64,000 nucleotides of DNA. Origin: Salinimicrobium sediminilitoris. Its GTDB lineage: Bacteria > Bacteroidota > Bacteroidia > Flavobacteriales > Flavobacteriaceae. Below, one piece after another: positions 10,081 to 18,681 of the stretch; position 1 is the first letter of the stretch; each line of letters opens with the position of its first letter. The notes below the pieces were generated by a model, which saw only the letters and a program-made list of their open reading frames with translations, had not been told where the DNA came from and made no database searches. The stretch is taken from the NCBI RefSeq assembly GCF_020866905.1, contig NZ_JAIVCC010000017.1, forward strand, positions 235,761 to 299,760. The letters run 5' to 3'. The translations under genes were made by a program, and so were the position numbers.

Positions 10081-11649
10081 ATGACTTTTACAAACTGGAT
10101 CCTGTTTGTCGCTTTAATTCAGCTAATTCATTTTGCAGGAACCTGGAGACTCTACAAAAAAGCAGGACGCAAAGCCTGGGAAGCAGCTATACCCGTATAT
10201 AATGCCGTTATTTTGATGAAGATCATTAACCGGCCATGGTGGTGGGTTCTCCTGCTATTCATCCCAATTGTGAATCTTATTATGTTTCCTGTTATTTGGG
10301 TGGAGACAGTGCGTAGCTTTGGCCGCACTTCCACTACAGACACGGTACTGGCGGTGATCACCTGTGGGTTTTACATCTATTATCTTAATTATGTAAGTGA
10401 TGTAAAATACCGTGAGAATCGCAGCCTGCACCCGGGCAGTGCTGCAGGTGAATGGATAAGTTCGATCCTGTTTGCCATTGTCGCTGCAACCATAGTTCAC
10501 ACTTACGTGATGCAGCCTTTTACAATTCCCACCTCCTCCCTTGAAAAAACTTTACTCGTGGGAGATTACCTGTTTGTGAGTAAATTCCATTATGGAGCAC
10601 GTACGCCAATTACTTCGGTAGCGTTCCCGATGGTCCACGACACCATTCCTGTACTTGGGATTAAATCATATTGGAACAGGCCTCATATTCCCTATTTTAG
10701 AATACCGGGGTTTCAGGATATAGATCGCAATGACATTGTTGTTTTCAACTGGCCGGTGGATACCGTACGCCAGTTTAGGGATACTTCAGGAGAGCGTTAC
10801 GATAAACCGGTAGACAAAAAATCTAATTATGTGAAAAGAGCAGTTGGTCTTCCCGGAGATTCCCTGGAGATCATTGATGGCAGGATCCATATAGACAATC
10901 AACCCTTGGAATTACCAGACCGCGCTAAACCGCAGTATTCATACACAGGGACTACAAAAGGCCAGGGATTTGATCCTTATACCCTGTACAAAATGTATGA
11001 TATTACAGATGCTTTTTACCACGATCCAAACACCAATCAATTTTACATACAAGCTTTAACCGAAGAAACTTACGAAAGACTAAAGAACCATCCAAATGTA
11101 GCCTCGATCGAAAGGATCGTTAATCCTTCGGGACAGAAAGATGCGGGTATCTTCCCGAATAATAAAAGGTTCAACTGGAATCAGGATAATTTAGGCCCAA
11201 TATATATTCCTAAAAAAGGAGCTACTGTAAAGATCACTCCTGAAACGGTAGGTTTTTACAGGCAAATTATCGAAACCTATGAAGGGCTGGAAATGGATAG
11301 ACAAAGAAAGCTCACATTTAGTGGAGACAAGGTTCTTCTCAATGGCGCAGTTATAGATTCCTATACCTTTGAGCAGGATTACTATTTCATGATGGGTGAC
11401 AACCGCCATAATAGTGAAGACAGCCGTTATTGGGGATATGTTCCCGAAAATCACATAGTGGGAAAACCGGTTTTTATATGGCTAAGTCTTGACCCCAATG
11501 CTTCAGGTCTTAGTAAGATTAGATGGGATAGAATGTTTACAACAGTAGGCGGACAGGGAGAACCTGTTTCTTATTTGCCTTACTTTCTGGTAGTTTTAGT
11601 GGGATTATTTGGATATAGTTTCTTCAGTAAAAAGAAGACCAAAAAATAA
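10081..11649 (+). CDS. lepB: signal peptidase I with N-terminal membrane extension
   Basis: Membrane-bound leader peptidase that cleaves Sec/Tat signal peptides. Residues 1-125 form a multi-span DUF5684-like module absent from E. coli LepB. A further membrane anchor precedes the catalytic part. IPTSSLEKTL places the nucleophile at S153 and NYVKRAVGLPGD the general base at K252. The conserved GDNRHNSEDSRYWG box is near 439-452. A long insertion (about 270-420) separates the two halves of the catalytic fold, explaining the 522-residue length. One more hydrophobic helix lies at the C-terminus. It is 32 nt after dapB and 8 nt before WbqC. Confidence 0.95.
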   Translation: MTFTNWILFVALIQLIHFAGTWRLYKKAGRKAWEAAIPVYNAVILMKIINRPWWWVLLLFIPIVNLIMFPVIWVETVRSFGRTSTTDTVLAVITCGFYIYYLNYVSDVKYRENRSLHPGSAAGEWISSILFAIVAATIVHTYVMQPFTIPTSSLEKTLLVGDYLFVSKFHYGARTPITSVAFPMVHDTIPVLGIKSYWNRPHIPYFRIPGFQDIDRNDIVVFNWPVDTVRQFRDTSGERYDKPVDKKSNYVKRAVGLPGDSLEIIDGRIHIDNQPLELPDRAKPQYSYTGTTKGQGFDPYTLYKMYDITDAFYHDPNTNQFYIQALTEETYERLKNHPNVASIERIVNPSGQKDAGIFPNNKRFNWNQDNLGPIYIPKKGATVKITPETVGFYRQIIETYEGLEMDRQRKLTFSGDKVLLNGAVIDSYTFEQDYYFMMGDNRHNSEDSRYWGYVPENHIVGKPVFIWLSLDPNASGLSKIRWDRMFTTVGGQGEPVSYLPYFLVVLVGLFGYSFFSKKKTKK

Positions 11650-11657
11650 CTTTTTTG

Positions 11658-12290
11658 ATGCAGAAGCTCCTGTTACATCCCTCCTACTTTGGACCTGTTT
11701 CTCAATTTGTGGCAATGGTCAATGCAGAAGAAATTGTTTTTGAGAACGAAGATAATTATCAGAAACAGACTTACCGTAACCGCATGTACATCTATGGCGC
11801 AAACGGCAAATTACTACTTAATATACCTATTAAACATACCGGTGATAAATCTGGGCATCAAAAGTACCGGGATTTAAAAATTGAAAATGATTTTCCATGG
11901 CAAAAACAGCATTGGAAATCAATAGAAACCGTTTATCGTACCTCCCCGTTCTTTGAATTCTATGAAGATGAATTCTACCCGCTATACCATAAAAAGTTCG
12001 ACTTTCTGATGGATTTTAATTACCACAGCCTTCATCTTACACTGGAGTGTTTGCAAATGGACCTAACCTATCAAAAAACCCGGGAATACTTTAAAACACC
12101 TTTAGAAGTAAAGGATGCACGTTTTCTTATAGAAGCTAAAAAAAAGCAAACCCAATCCTTCGAACCGTATAACCAGGTATTTCAGGAGAAATATGGTTTT
12201 CTGAATGACTTGAGTATCGTGGACTTAATCTTTAATGAAGGTCCTAACGCGCTGAATTATCTACAGCGGCAGGAAATTTCATTCCCCTAG
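11658..12290 (+). CDS. WbqC-like family protein
   Basis: 210-residue cytosolic protein of the WbqC family, recognised from LLHPSYFGPVSQFVAMVNA near the start, then YRNRMYIYGANGKLLLNIPI and the WKSIETVYRTSPFFEFYED segment. Members occur in O-antigen and aminosugar gene clusters, but their reaction is not firmly known. The in-frame TTG at 11655 directly precedes the ATG chosen here. It is the last gene of the parA-lepB run and overlaps the convergent EEP gene by 12 nt, with no terminator between them. Confidence 0.82.
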   Translation: MQKLLLHPSYFGPVSQFVAMVNAEEIVFENEDNYQKQTYRNRMYIYGANGKLLLNIPIKHTGDKSGHQKYRDLKIENDFPWQKQHWKSIETVYRTSPFFEFYEDEFYPLYHKKFDFLMDFNYHSLHLTLECLQMDLTYQKTREYFKTPLEVKDARFLIEAKKKQTQSFEPYNQVFQEKYGFLNDLSIVDLIFNEGPNALNYLQRQEISFP

Positions 12291-13316
12291 CCTAAGAGTC
12301 GCAGTGATTGGAAAATGATCTGAATATGGAACCTCATAATTTCTAAAGGTGAGGATCTCCAATGACTCCTCCGGCAGAATAAAATCGATGCGCAGCGGAA
12401 ATATCCCATATAGCTCAAAGGTCTTTCCGAAGCCATTTCCCGCTTCTTTATAGGCATCATTATGCCCAATATCCCTAAGCTCCTGGTAAATGTATGAATA
12501 AGCCGTATTATTGAAATCTCCAAGTATTATTGTGGGATATGGGCTGGAGAGCACAACATCTTTAACAAGTCTCATTTGTCGCTGCTGTCTCACGAAAGTT
12601 TGCCCCATACCAAGAAAGACTTTTTTTGACTGCTCCTTCTCAATAGTTCCCAGGTCGGGCTTAATTCCGAAAGACTGGAAATGCACATTCACCACTCTAA
12701 TTGTATCTCCGTTTTTAACAATATCGGCAAAAGCAGCATTATTATTACTCTTAGTTGGAAAGTCGAGCGAACCGGAATTTATAATAGGAAATTTGGAAAA
12801 TATTGCGAGCCCAAATTCGGCGTTCTTTTCTTTTAGTTTTATATACTTGTGAGGGAAGCTATTAGCAATATCCAACTCTCCTTTATAGTACTCCTGCATT
12901 GCCACCACATCTGCATCCTCCTTTTTTATAAAAGCTGCTATCTTCTGCGGAATATCCACATCTTCTGCCCAGCCATATTGATTGAACTGTCGCACATTAT
13001 AGGTAAGGATCTTCAGCACATTGTCATCTACCAGGCCATCTTCATCTGAAGAAATCTCATATACCGAAGTGACGTGGTTAAAACCAATCAACAGGACCAG
13101 AAAAGAAAGAAGCGCCTGAGGCTTTAATCTAAACACCCAGAACAGCAGGCAAATGACATTAATAATGATCAAGAGCGGTACACCCAGACTAAATACCGAA
13201 AGCAGGGCAAAGCTACTGGGAGGAATGTAAGGCAGTAGATAAGCAAACAAAAGTGCTACCGCGAAAAGTATGTTAAGCAAGAACAAGAACCTGTCAAACC
13301 AGTTGAGACCTTTCAT
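12279..13316 (-). CDS. membrane-anchored endonuclease/exonuclease/phosphatase (EEP) family protein
   Basis: 345-residue EEP-fold protein. Three hydrophobic segments fill about residues 8-95, placing the catalytic domain at the membrane. The domain has the metal and phosphate motifs ILTYNVRQFN, DVVAMQEYY (catalytic Glu), VNVHFQSFG, ILGDFNNTAY and the closing SDHFPITATL. The substrate is unknown: DNA, phosphoinositide-like lipid and other phosphodiesters all occur in this superfamily. An in-frame TTG precedes the ATG. The start overlaps the rhomboid stop by one base (TGATG), so translation is coupled. It is the last gene of the mutL operon. Confidence 0.88.
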   Translation of the reverse strand: MKGLNWFDRFLFLLNILFAVALLFAYLLPYIPPSSFALLSVFSLGVPLLIIINVICLLFWVFRLKPQALLSFLVLLIGFNHVTSVYEISSDEDGLVDDNVLKILTYNVRQFNQYGWAEDVDIPQKIAAFIKKEDADVVAMQEYYKGELDIANSFPHKYIKLKEKNAEFGLAIFSKFPIINSGSLDFPTKSNNNAAFADIVKNGDTIRVVNVHFQSFGIKPDLGTIEKEQSKKVFLGMGQTFVRQQRQMRLVKDVVLSSPYPTIILGDFNNTAYSYIYQELRDIGHNDAYKEAGNGFGKTFELYGIFPLRIDFILPEESLEILTFRNYEVPYSDHFPITATLRLGE

Positions 13317-14227
13317 CAATTGTCTTTTCCTGCGTTGAATAAATAGTCCTTTTCCTGCTTGGTAAGGCTGTCATAACCACTTTTACTAATCTTGTCTAAA
13401 ATAGCATCTATTTTTTCCTGTTCCTCTCTTTTGTTTCGGGCGCGAGTATTATAACCGGGAGAAGTATTCCCTGTAGTTTGCTTTTTGTGTACAGTCTTAA
13501 GATTGCTCTTTTTCTTTTGAGCACTGCTAGAAGAAAAAAGAGAACCTACCCAGTCAAGCAATTTTTCAAATCCTGCGGCGATATTATTGCCTTTTCCTAA
13601 TTGTTTGGCGTAGAGATAACCAAAACCTGCTCCTCCCAGGTGAGCGAGATGTCCCCCTGGATTAGAAATAGGAATTTGGATTACATCCAGAACCACTAGG
13701 AAAGCGGCTATCCACCAAAGCTTGATACTACCAAGTAATATAAGTCTAACCCTCATGTGAGGAATATGGGTTGCAATACCAACAAGAATGGCCATTACAG
13801 CCGCAGAGGCACCTATAAGATAAGATCTTCCGGTTCCCTGGAAAGCAGGAAACAAATTGTAACTCGCCATGTAAACCAGGGCACCAAATATACCTCCCAA
13901 AAAGTAGAAATTCAGCAACTTTTTTGGCGAGAAATAATTGAGAAAATAGATACCCGAAAAATACAGGATCAACATGTTTGACAGCAAATGCCATATCCCA
14001 CTGTGAAGAAAAGCATAAGTTATGATCGACCAGGGCTTAAAAAGGAATTCTCCCGGTTCTTTAGGAAAAACCAGCCACTCTAAAATAAAGTCTGCTTCAA
14101 AATTGAACAGAAAAGCGAGGGTTTTAAAAAAGAAAAACAGCACAAAAGCAAGAACATTGACCGCAATGAGCTTTTCGCTCACTGTAGCCATCTCGATCTT
14201 TGCTCTTATATTATTACTTCTCCTCAT
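13316..14227 (-). CDS. rhomboid family intramembrane serine protease (with C-terminal DUF6576-like tail)
   Basis: 303-residue rhomboid with about six membrane spans. The catalytic Ser is S141 in GASAAVM and the His is H196 in HLAHLGGAGFG. The structural HxxxN motif (H80, N84) is in the second span. After the membrane domain, a basic linker leads to a C-terminal soluble motif (IDAILDKISKSGYDSLTKQE), a short helical tail typical of Bacteroidota rhomboids. It cleaves transmembrane segments of unknown substrates. Its ATG shares one base with the stop of the second rhomboid upstream. Confidence 0.93.
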   Translation of the reverse strand: MRRSNNIRAKIEMATVSEKLIAVNVLAFVLFFFFKTLAFLFNFEADFILEWLVFPKEPGEFLFKPWSIITYAFLHSGIWHLLSNMLILYFSGIYFLNYFSPKKLLNFYFLGGIFGALVYMASYNLFPAFQGTGRSYLIGASAAVMAILVGIATHIPHMRVRLILLGSIKLWWIAAFLVVLDVIQIPISNPGGHLAHLGGAGFGYLYAKQLGKGNNIAAGFEKLLDWVGSLFSSSSAQKKKSNLKTVHKKQTTGNTSPGYNTRARNKREEQEKIDAILDKISKSGYDSLTKQEKDYLFNAGKDN

Positions 14228-14994
14228 TAATCCCAGCGGTTTTGGTTAAACTGGTTCTTTTTCCAGTACCACATCATTATAAATCCAAACAAGGCACCTC
14301 CAATGTGTGCAAAGTGAGCGATCCCTCCTCCAAATATAGAATATCCAGTCAACCCGGAAAAGAGGTCAAGTGCAATTAATGCCGGAATAAAAAACTTTGC
14401 CTTAATAGGTACCGGTACAAACAGCAGAAACAGCTCTACATTAGGAAACATCATCCCAAACGCTACCAGTATACCATATATTGCGCCCGATGCTCCTACT
14501 ACCGGGGTAATATAAGTTTGAAACATGGTCCTCAAAACATTCTGGTCCACCCCTTCGGGAATACTAAACTGGCCGTTGCTGACTATTGAAGCATAAGATT
14601 CACGCAAATACTGCTCTACCTCTCCGGCTCCCATTCCTGCGTCCAGCAGTGCACTGTATCCCGCCTGGAAGTGATAATAATTTACCAAAGTATGAATAAT
14701 GGCCGCCCCTATTCCTGCCGAAAAATAGAAAAACAGGAACCTGTTCTTTCCCAGCACCTGTTCAATGGGACTTCCAAATGCCCACAGAGCATACATATTA
14801 AATAAAATATGGAATATGCTGCTTGGATCATGCATAAACATATGCGTGATCACCTGCCAAAATTGGAAATTATCATTTTCAATGAACCATAGGGAAAAAA
14901 GCTCATAGGCTTTATCTCCCAAAACCTGGCTCCCTATATAAACTATGACATTAATAATTAAAAGAACCTTTACGGTTTCGGTCATTCTTCCCAT
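14227..14994 (-). CDS. rhomboid family intramembrane serine protease
   Basis: 255-residue rhomboid, compact and without the soluble tail of its neighbour. Catalytic S169 lies in GASGAIYG and H230 in AHFAHIGGALFG. The H62/N66 pair in IFHILFNMYALW matches the HxxxN motif. A loop of about 45 polar residues (114-160) separates two spans. The start could be M1 or M4. It directly abuts the mutL stop. The two rhomboids are diverged paralogs, both with intact catalytic dyads. Confidence 0.93.
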   Translation of the reverse strand: MGRMTETVKVLLIINVIVYIGSQVLGDKAYELFSLWFIENDNFQFWQVITHMFMHDPSSIFHILFNMYALWAFGSPIEQVLGKNRFLFFYFSAGIGAAIIHTLVNYYHFQAGYSALLDAGMGAGEVEQYLRESYASIVSNGQFSIPEGVDQNVLRTMFQTYITPVVGASGAIYGILVAFGMMFPNVELFLLFVPVPIKAKFFIPALIALDLFSGLTGYSIFGGGIAHFAHIGGALFGFIMMWYWKKNQFNQNRWD

Positions 14995-16851
14995 TTACAT
15001 GAACTTTTTATCTAATTCGTCTACAGTTAAAGTAATAAATACAGGTTTATTAAACGGCGATAAAGTAGATTCTTTACAGGCAAAAAGGCTATTTACAATA
15101 TTTTGTTGTTCTGCACTGTTTAACACTGTCCCCGATTTTACAGCCATTCCCCTAGCCAGGGATTTTGAAAGAGTGTCTACCTGTGAAAAACCCGATCCCG
15201 GCACTTCATTTTCCAGGTCCAAAAGCAGCTGTTCCAACAAGATCTCCACCTCACTTTCTGAAATTAAAGTAGGAATCCCGCTAATTTCTACTGAATCCTT
15301 TTTTACTTCTGAAAATATAAAACCGGTTTGCTCCAGGGAATCCTTGATCTCCTTGAGAAGCTCCATTTCATTGGTAGAAAACTGAATTTTTAACGGAAAC
15401 AACAACTGTTGGCTAACTGCCGAAGTAACCGTAATATTTTTAAGTAATTCCTCATAAAGAATCCTGGTGTGCGCCCTTTGTTGATCGATTACCAGAATTC
15501 CGCTTTTTAAGGTGGTGACTATATACTTTTTGTTTAGCTGAAATGTAGTACTTCCGGTTTCTCCTGCATCTCCCAATCCAAATAGATTACCGGTGACCTC
15601 ATCGCTTTCAAATTCCACCTGGGTAATTCCTGAAGAAGTTTCGTTCCCTTCCCCCTGTAAACCATTATAGAGACTTTGCCAGCTACCTGCAGCTTTTTCT
15701 CTACGAAAATTTGAAGAGTTATATCCACCTCCCGATCTTTCTGTGCGAAAAGGGTTAAAATTTGGGTCCACCTCTACTTTGGGAGGGGTTATTCCCTTCT
15801 GAGAAAACTCATAAGGGGTATCCAGGCTGGAATCCCTGTCAAAGTCCAGAACAGGCGCAACATTAAATTGCCCTAGGCTATGTTTTATTGAACTGCGTAA
15901 AATGGTATAAAGCGCATGCTCATCATCAAATTTGATCTCTGTCTTTGTGGGATGGATATTGATGTCGATACTCTTTGGATCAACATCCAGGTACAGGAAG
16001 TAACTTGGATAAGCTCTATCCTTTAACAGTCCTTCAAAAGCCGCAGTTACGGCATGATTGAGGTATGGACTTTTAATAAACCTTTCATTTACAAAAAAGA
16101 ATTGCTCGCCCCTGCCTTTTTTGGCAAATTCAGGTTTACCCACATATCCGTGGATTTTCACTATTGCGGTATCCTCTTCTACAGGCACCAATTTTTCATT
16201 GGTCTTCCCGCCAAAAATGTTGACTATGCGCTGCCGGTAATTGGCTTCGGGCAGCTGGAATAATTCACTCCCATTGTGGAAAAGAGAAAACTGGATGGAT
16301 GGATGCGCGAGGGCCACTCTTTGAAATTCATCAATAACATGTCGCAACTCTACAGTATCACTTTTAAGAAAGTTTCTGCGGGCAGGAATATTGTAAAAAA
16401 GGTTCTTTACACAAATTGTAGTTCCTACAGGAGTTACACAAACTTCCTGCGACACGACCTCACTACCCTCTATTTTTATACAGGTTCCTACTTCATCATC
16501 TTCCTGTCGCGATTTAAGCTCCACATGGGCAATCGCCGCAATAGACGCAAGGGCTTCCCCTCGAAAGCCTTTGGTTTTAAGACTAAAAAGATCTTCGGCT
16601 GTATTTATTTTGGAAGTTGCATGTCGCTCAAAACAGAGTCGGGCATCAGTAACACTCATTCCATTCCCATTATCGGTAACCTGGATGAGCGTCTTTCCTG
16701 CTTCCTTAACTAAAATCTTTATGTTAGTACCACCAGCATCAATGGAGTTTTCGAGTAGCTCCTTAATTACGGAAGCCGGCCTCTGTACCACTTCACCTGC
16801 TGCTATTTGATTGGCGACATGGTCGGGCAGGAGATGAATAACATCTGTCAT
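14995..16851 (-). CDS. mutL: DNA mismatch repair protein MutL
   Basis: 618-residue MutL with an intact N-terminal GHKL ATPase: IAAGEVVQRPASVIKELLEN, DNGNGM, RHATSKI and GFRGEALASIAA, then the NIPARRNFLKS switch. A variable linker (about 330-430) leads to the C-terminal dimerisation domain. The position of the metal-binding endonuclease motif DQHA(x)2E(x)4E reads DQQRAHTRILYE from D456, so the His and the first Glu are replaced. The rest of the operon is membrane proteins. The stop of the upstream small membrane protein directly abuts the ATG. Confidence 0.96.
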   Translation of the reverse strand: MTDVIHLLPDHVANQIAAGEVVQRPASVIKELLENSIDAGGTNIKILVKEAGKTLIQVTDNGNGMSVTDARLCFERHATSKINTAEDLFSLKTKGFRGEALASIAAIAHVELKSRQEDDEVGTCIKIEGSEVVSQEVCVTPVGTTICVKNLFYNIPARRNFLKSDTVELRHVIDEFQRVALAHPSIQFSLFHNGSELFQLPEANYRQRIVNIFGGKTNEKLVPVEEDTAIVKIHGYVGKPEFAKKGRGEQFFFVNERFIKSPYLNHAVTAAFEGLLKDRAYPSYFLYLDVDPKSIDINIHPTKTEIKFDDEHALYTILRSSIKHSLGQFNVAPVLDFDRDSSLDTPYEFSQKGITPPKVEVDPNFNPFRTERSGGGYNSSNFRREKAAGSWQSLYNGLQGEGNETSSGITQVEFESDEVTGNLFGLGDAGETGSTTFQLNKKYIVTTLKSGILVIDQQRAHTRILYEELLKNITVTSAVSQQLLFPLKIQFSTNEMELLKEIKDSLEQTGFIFSEVKKDSVEISGIPTLISESEVEILLEQLLLDLENEVPGSGFSQVDTLSKSLARGMAVKSGTVLNSAEQQNIVNSLFACKESTLSPFNKPVFITLTVDELDKKFM

Positions 16852-17151
16852 TTAATAAGGATTGCTAAATATTGATAAATCAAAGTCTATGAACCACAGG
16901 AAAATAAGAACCAGGATGGCTATAATTACGAGTACCGTCTTATTGATCTCCCTGTTTCCACGGTGACGGCTACTTTCACGAGCCTGCTTCCATTGGCTGC
17001 CAAAATCTATGGCATTGGTAGCTTCTCTATACTTATTGAATTTGGAATCAAAATTAAAAACATTTCCGGTGTCCTTACCTTTATAGTAACGCGGCGTATA
17101 GTTATACCGATTGTTTTTCTTTCGAGCTGAAAAAATATTGAGTTTAAGCAT
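16852..17151 (-). CDS. small membrane protein (often misnamed riboflavin synthase subunit beta)
   Basis: 99-residue basic protein with a Tyr-rich N-terminus (NNRYNYTPRYYKGKD) and one C-terminal membrane helix (about 71-89, VLVIIAILVLIFLWFI). It shows no resemblance to lumazine or riboflavin synthase; the database name probably arose from nearness to ribH, which lies just upstream on the same strand. Function unknown. It heads the mutL-rhomboid operon with no gap to mutL. A -7 box (TAAATTTG on the minus strand, 17178-17185) lies 26 nt before the start. Confidence 0.72.
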   Translation of the reverse strand: MLKLNIFSARKKNNRYNYTPRYYKGKDTGNVFNFDSKFNKYREATNAIDFGSQWKQARESSRHRGNREINKTVLVIIAILVLIFLWFIDFDLSIFSNPY

Positions 17152-17177
17152 TACTGTTCTTTATTTCCCGGAAACAT

Positions 17178-17185
17178 CAAATTTA
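17178..17185 (-). promoter_or_regulatory. putative -7 box for the mutL operon
   Basis: The minus strand reads TAAATTTG, an exact fit to TAnnTTTG. No TTG was found at the expected 19-21 nt spacing, so support is moderate. Confidence 0.45.
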
Positions 17186-17263
17186 CTTAAAAATGCTCAA
17201 AATTTCCGAAGATTAGGCGAGCAAACTCAACAACACAAAAACAGTGCCTTGATAAAAGAAGGA

Positions 17264-17761
17264 TTACAAGCGGGAATCTTTGCGAAGTTGTGCCATTTTA
17301 ATAGCCGCTACAGCCGCCTCAGCACCTTTATTCCCGTGCTTCCCTCCCGAGCGGTCAATAGCCTGTTGCATATTATGATCTGTCAAAACACAAAAGATCA
17401 CAGGAATGTCGCTTTGCACATTGAGATCTTTGATCCCCTGGGAAACAGCTTCACAAACAAAATCAAAATGTTTGGTTTCCCCTTCGATCACACTACCAAT
17501 TGCAATAATAGCATCGAGCATGTCGTAGGATTCCTGCATTTTTTTACACCCGTAGATCAATTCAAAACTTCCGGGAACATTCCAGCGAACAATTTTTCTC
17601 TCCAACACCTCATTTTCCAGAAGCACCTTTATAGCGCCCTGGCACATGTTTTCCGTGATATTTTCATTCCATTCAGAAACAACAATCCCAAACCTGAATT
17701 CCTTCGCGTTTGGGATTTTGTTCTTATCGTAGTTTGAAAGATTTTTTCCTTCTGTTGCCAT
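17264..17761 (-). CDS. ribH: 6,7-dimethyl-8-ribityllumazine synthase
   Basis: Lumazine synthase condenses 5-amino-6-ribitylaminouracil with 3,4-dihydroxybutanone phosphate, the penultimate step of riboflavin synthesis. The 165-residue protein has FGIVVSEWNENIT, the substrate loop WNVPGSFEL (60-68), GSVIEGETKHFDFV with the acid-base His H98, and the C-terminal GGKHGNKGAEAA. The enzyme normally forms a 60-mer capsid or pentamers. It lies 8 nt downstream of the TPR gene. No FMN riboswitch fold was recognised in front of it. Confidence 0.97.
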   Translation of the reverse strand: MATEGKNLSNYDKNKIPNAKEFRFGIVVSEWNENITENMCQGAIKVLLENEVLERKIVRWNVPGSFELIYGCKKMQESYDMLDAIIAIGSVIEGETKHFDFVCEAVSQGIKDLNVQSDIPVIFCVLTDHNMQQAIDRSGGKHGNKGAEAAVAAIKMAQLRKDSRL

Positions 17762-17769
17762 AGTATTTT

Positions 17770-18543
17770 TTACTGTTGCATTGCCTGTGCCTGTCCCAGG
17801 TAAACCGCTACTCTGTTTGCTTCAACAGATTCGGGGTACTCATTCTGTATTCTCTCAAGATATTTTTCTGCAGTTGCACCATCTCCCAGTTTGATCGCTG
17901 TAACTGCAGCTTTCATAAGAAATTTAGGAGTAGTGAAATTGTTGTCTCTCATTGTGGCAGCCTCTTCGTAATATCCAAGAGCTTCTTCCGGCTGATCCAA
18001 CTGAAGGAATGCATCTCCAATTCCACCTTTTGCAAGGGGAGCAAGGATCTGGTCATCACTCTCATAATCATCAAGAGCTTCGATCGCCTGTTGGTACTGG
18101 TTGGTATTAAGATAAGCCATACCCGCGTAATAGTGAGCTAAATTACCCGCATTTGTAGACCCGTAATTATCAATAATATCTACGAAACCATATTTACCCT
18201 GTCCTCCTGTCAAAGCCAGGTTGAAAAGAGAATCACTTTGTGCGCCAGATGCCTGCAGGGCATTGTCAAAATACTGCTGTGCCATGAACATCTCATTGGC
18301 AGCTTCGGCCTCTTTAGGTTCCTGGATGAATTCTTCATAAGCAAGATATCCAAGGATCGCCGCAGCAGCAACTCCAATAATTACAAAAATATATTTTTGG
18401 TTGCGAGCTACCCATGCTTCGGTCTTACTGGCCCCTTCATCAAGCGTATTAAATACCTCTGCAGTTGTTGATTCTTCTTCAACAGCATTTTGTCGCTCTT
18501 CTTTGTTATCGGGCTTATATCCTCTTTTCTTGTACGTTGCCAT
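17770..18543 (-). CDS. TPR-containing single-pass membrane protein (YfgM-like)
   Basis: 257-residue protein with a charged cytosolic N-terminus, one membrane helix (about 50-68, IFVIIGVAAAAILGYLAY), and periplasmic TPR-like helices (AHYYAGMAYLNTNQYQQAIE, KGGIGDAFLQLDQPEEALGY). The layout matches YfgM-type ancillary SecYEG proteins, but in this phylum the role is not established. It is followed 8 nt later by ribH. A minus-strand TATTTTTG box lies 21 nt upstream of the start. Confidence 0.8.
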   Translation of the reverse strand: MATYKKRGYKPDNKEERQNAVEEESTTAEVFNTLDEGASKTEAWVARNQKYIFVIIGVAAAAILGYLAYEEFIQEPKEAEAANEMFMAQQYFDNALQASGAQSDSLFNLALTGGQGKYGFVDIIDNYGSTNAGNLAHYYAGMAYLNTNQYQQAIEALDDYESDDQILAPLAKGGIGDAFLQLDQPEEALGYYEEAATMRDNNFTTPKFLMKAAVTAIKLGDGATAEKYLERIQNEYPESVEANRVAVYLGQAQAMQQ

Positions 18544-18564
18544 AAATAAACGTTAAATGAAGGG

Positions 18565-18572
18565 CAAAAATA
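18565..18572 (-). promoter_or_regulatory. putative -7 box for the TPR-ribH unit
   Basis: Minus strand TATTTTTG, an exact match to TAnnTTTG, 21 nt before the TPR start codon in the divergent recF intergenic region. Confidence 0.5.
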
Positions 18573-18681
18573 GAATATTTCTTTAAAACTAAAAGGGAAA
18601 TAAATTGTTTATTTGTGCTAATTTGCACTGTCTAAAGCCGCATCTGGCTTACGTATTTATTCTTCTGAATAGCAGTATCTT

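Noticed and set aside
16852-17151. Riboflavin synthase beta subunit.
   Set aside because: The 99-residue protein has one membrane helix and none of the lumazine synthase motifs, which are all in the real ribH at 17264.
17152-17263. FMN riboswitch near the riboflavin gene.
   Set aside because: The region is downstream of ribH and no conserved riboswitch elements were recognised there or upstream of the TPR-ribH unit.
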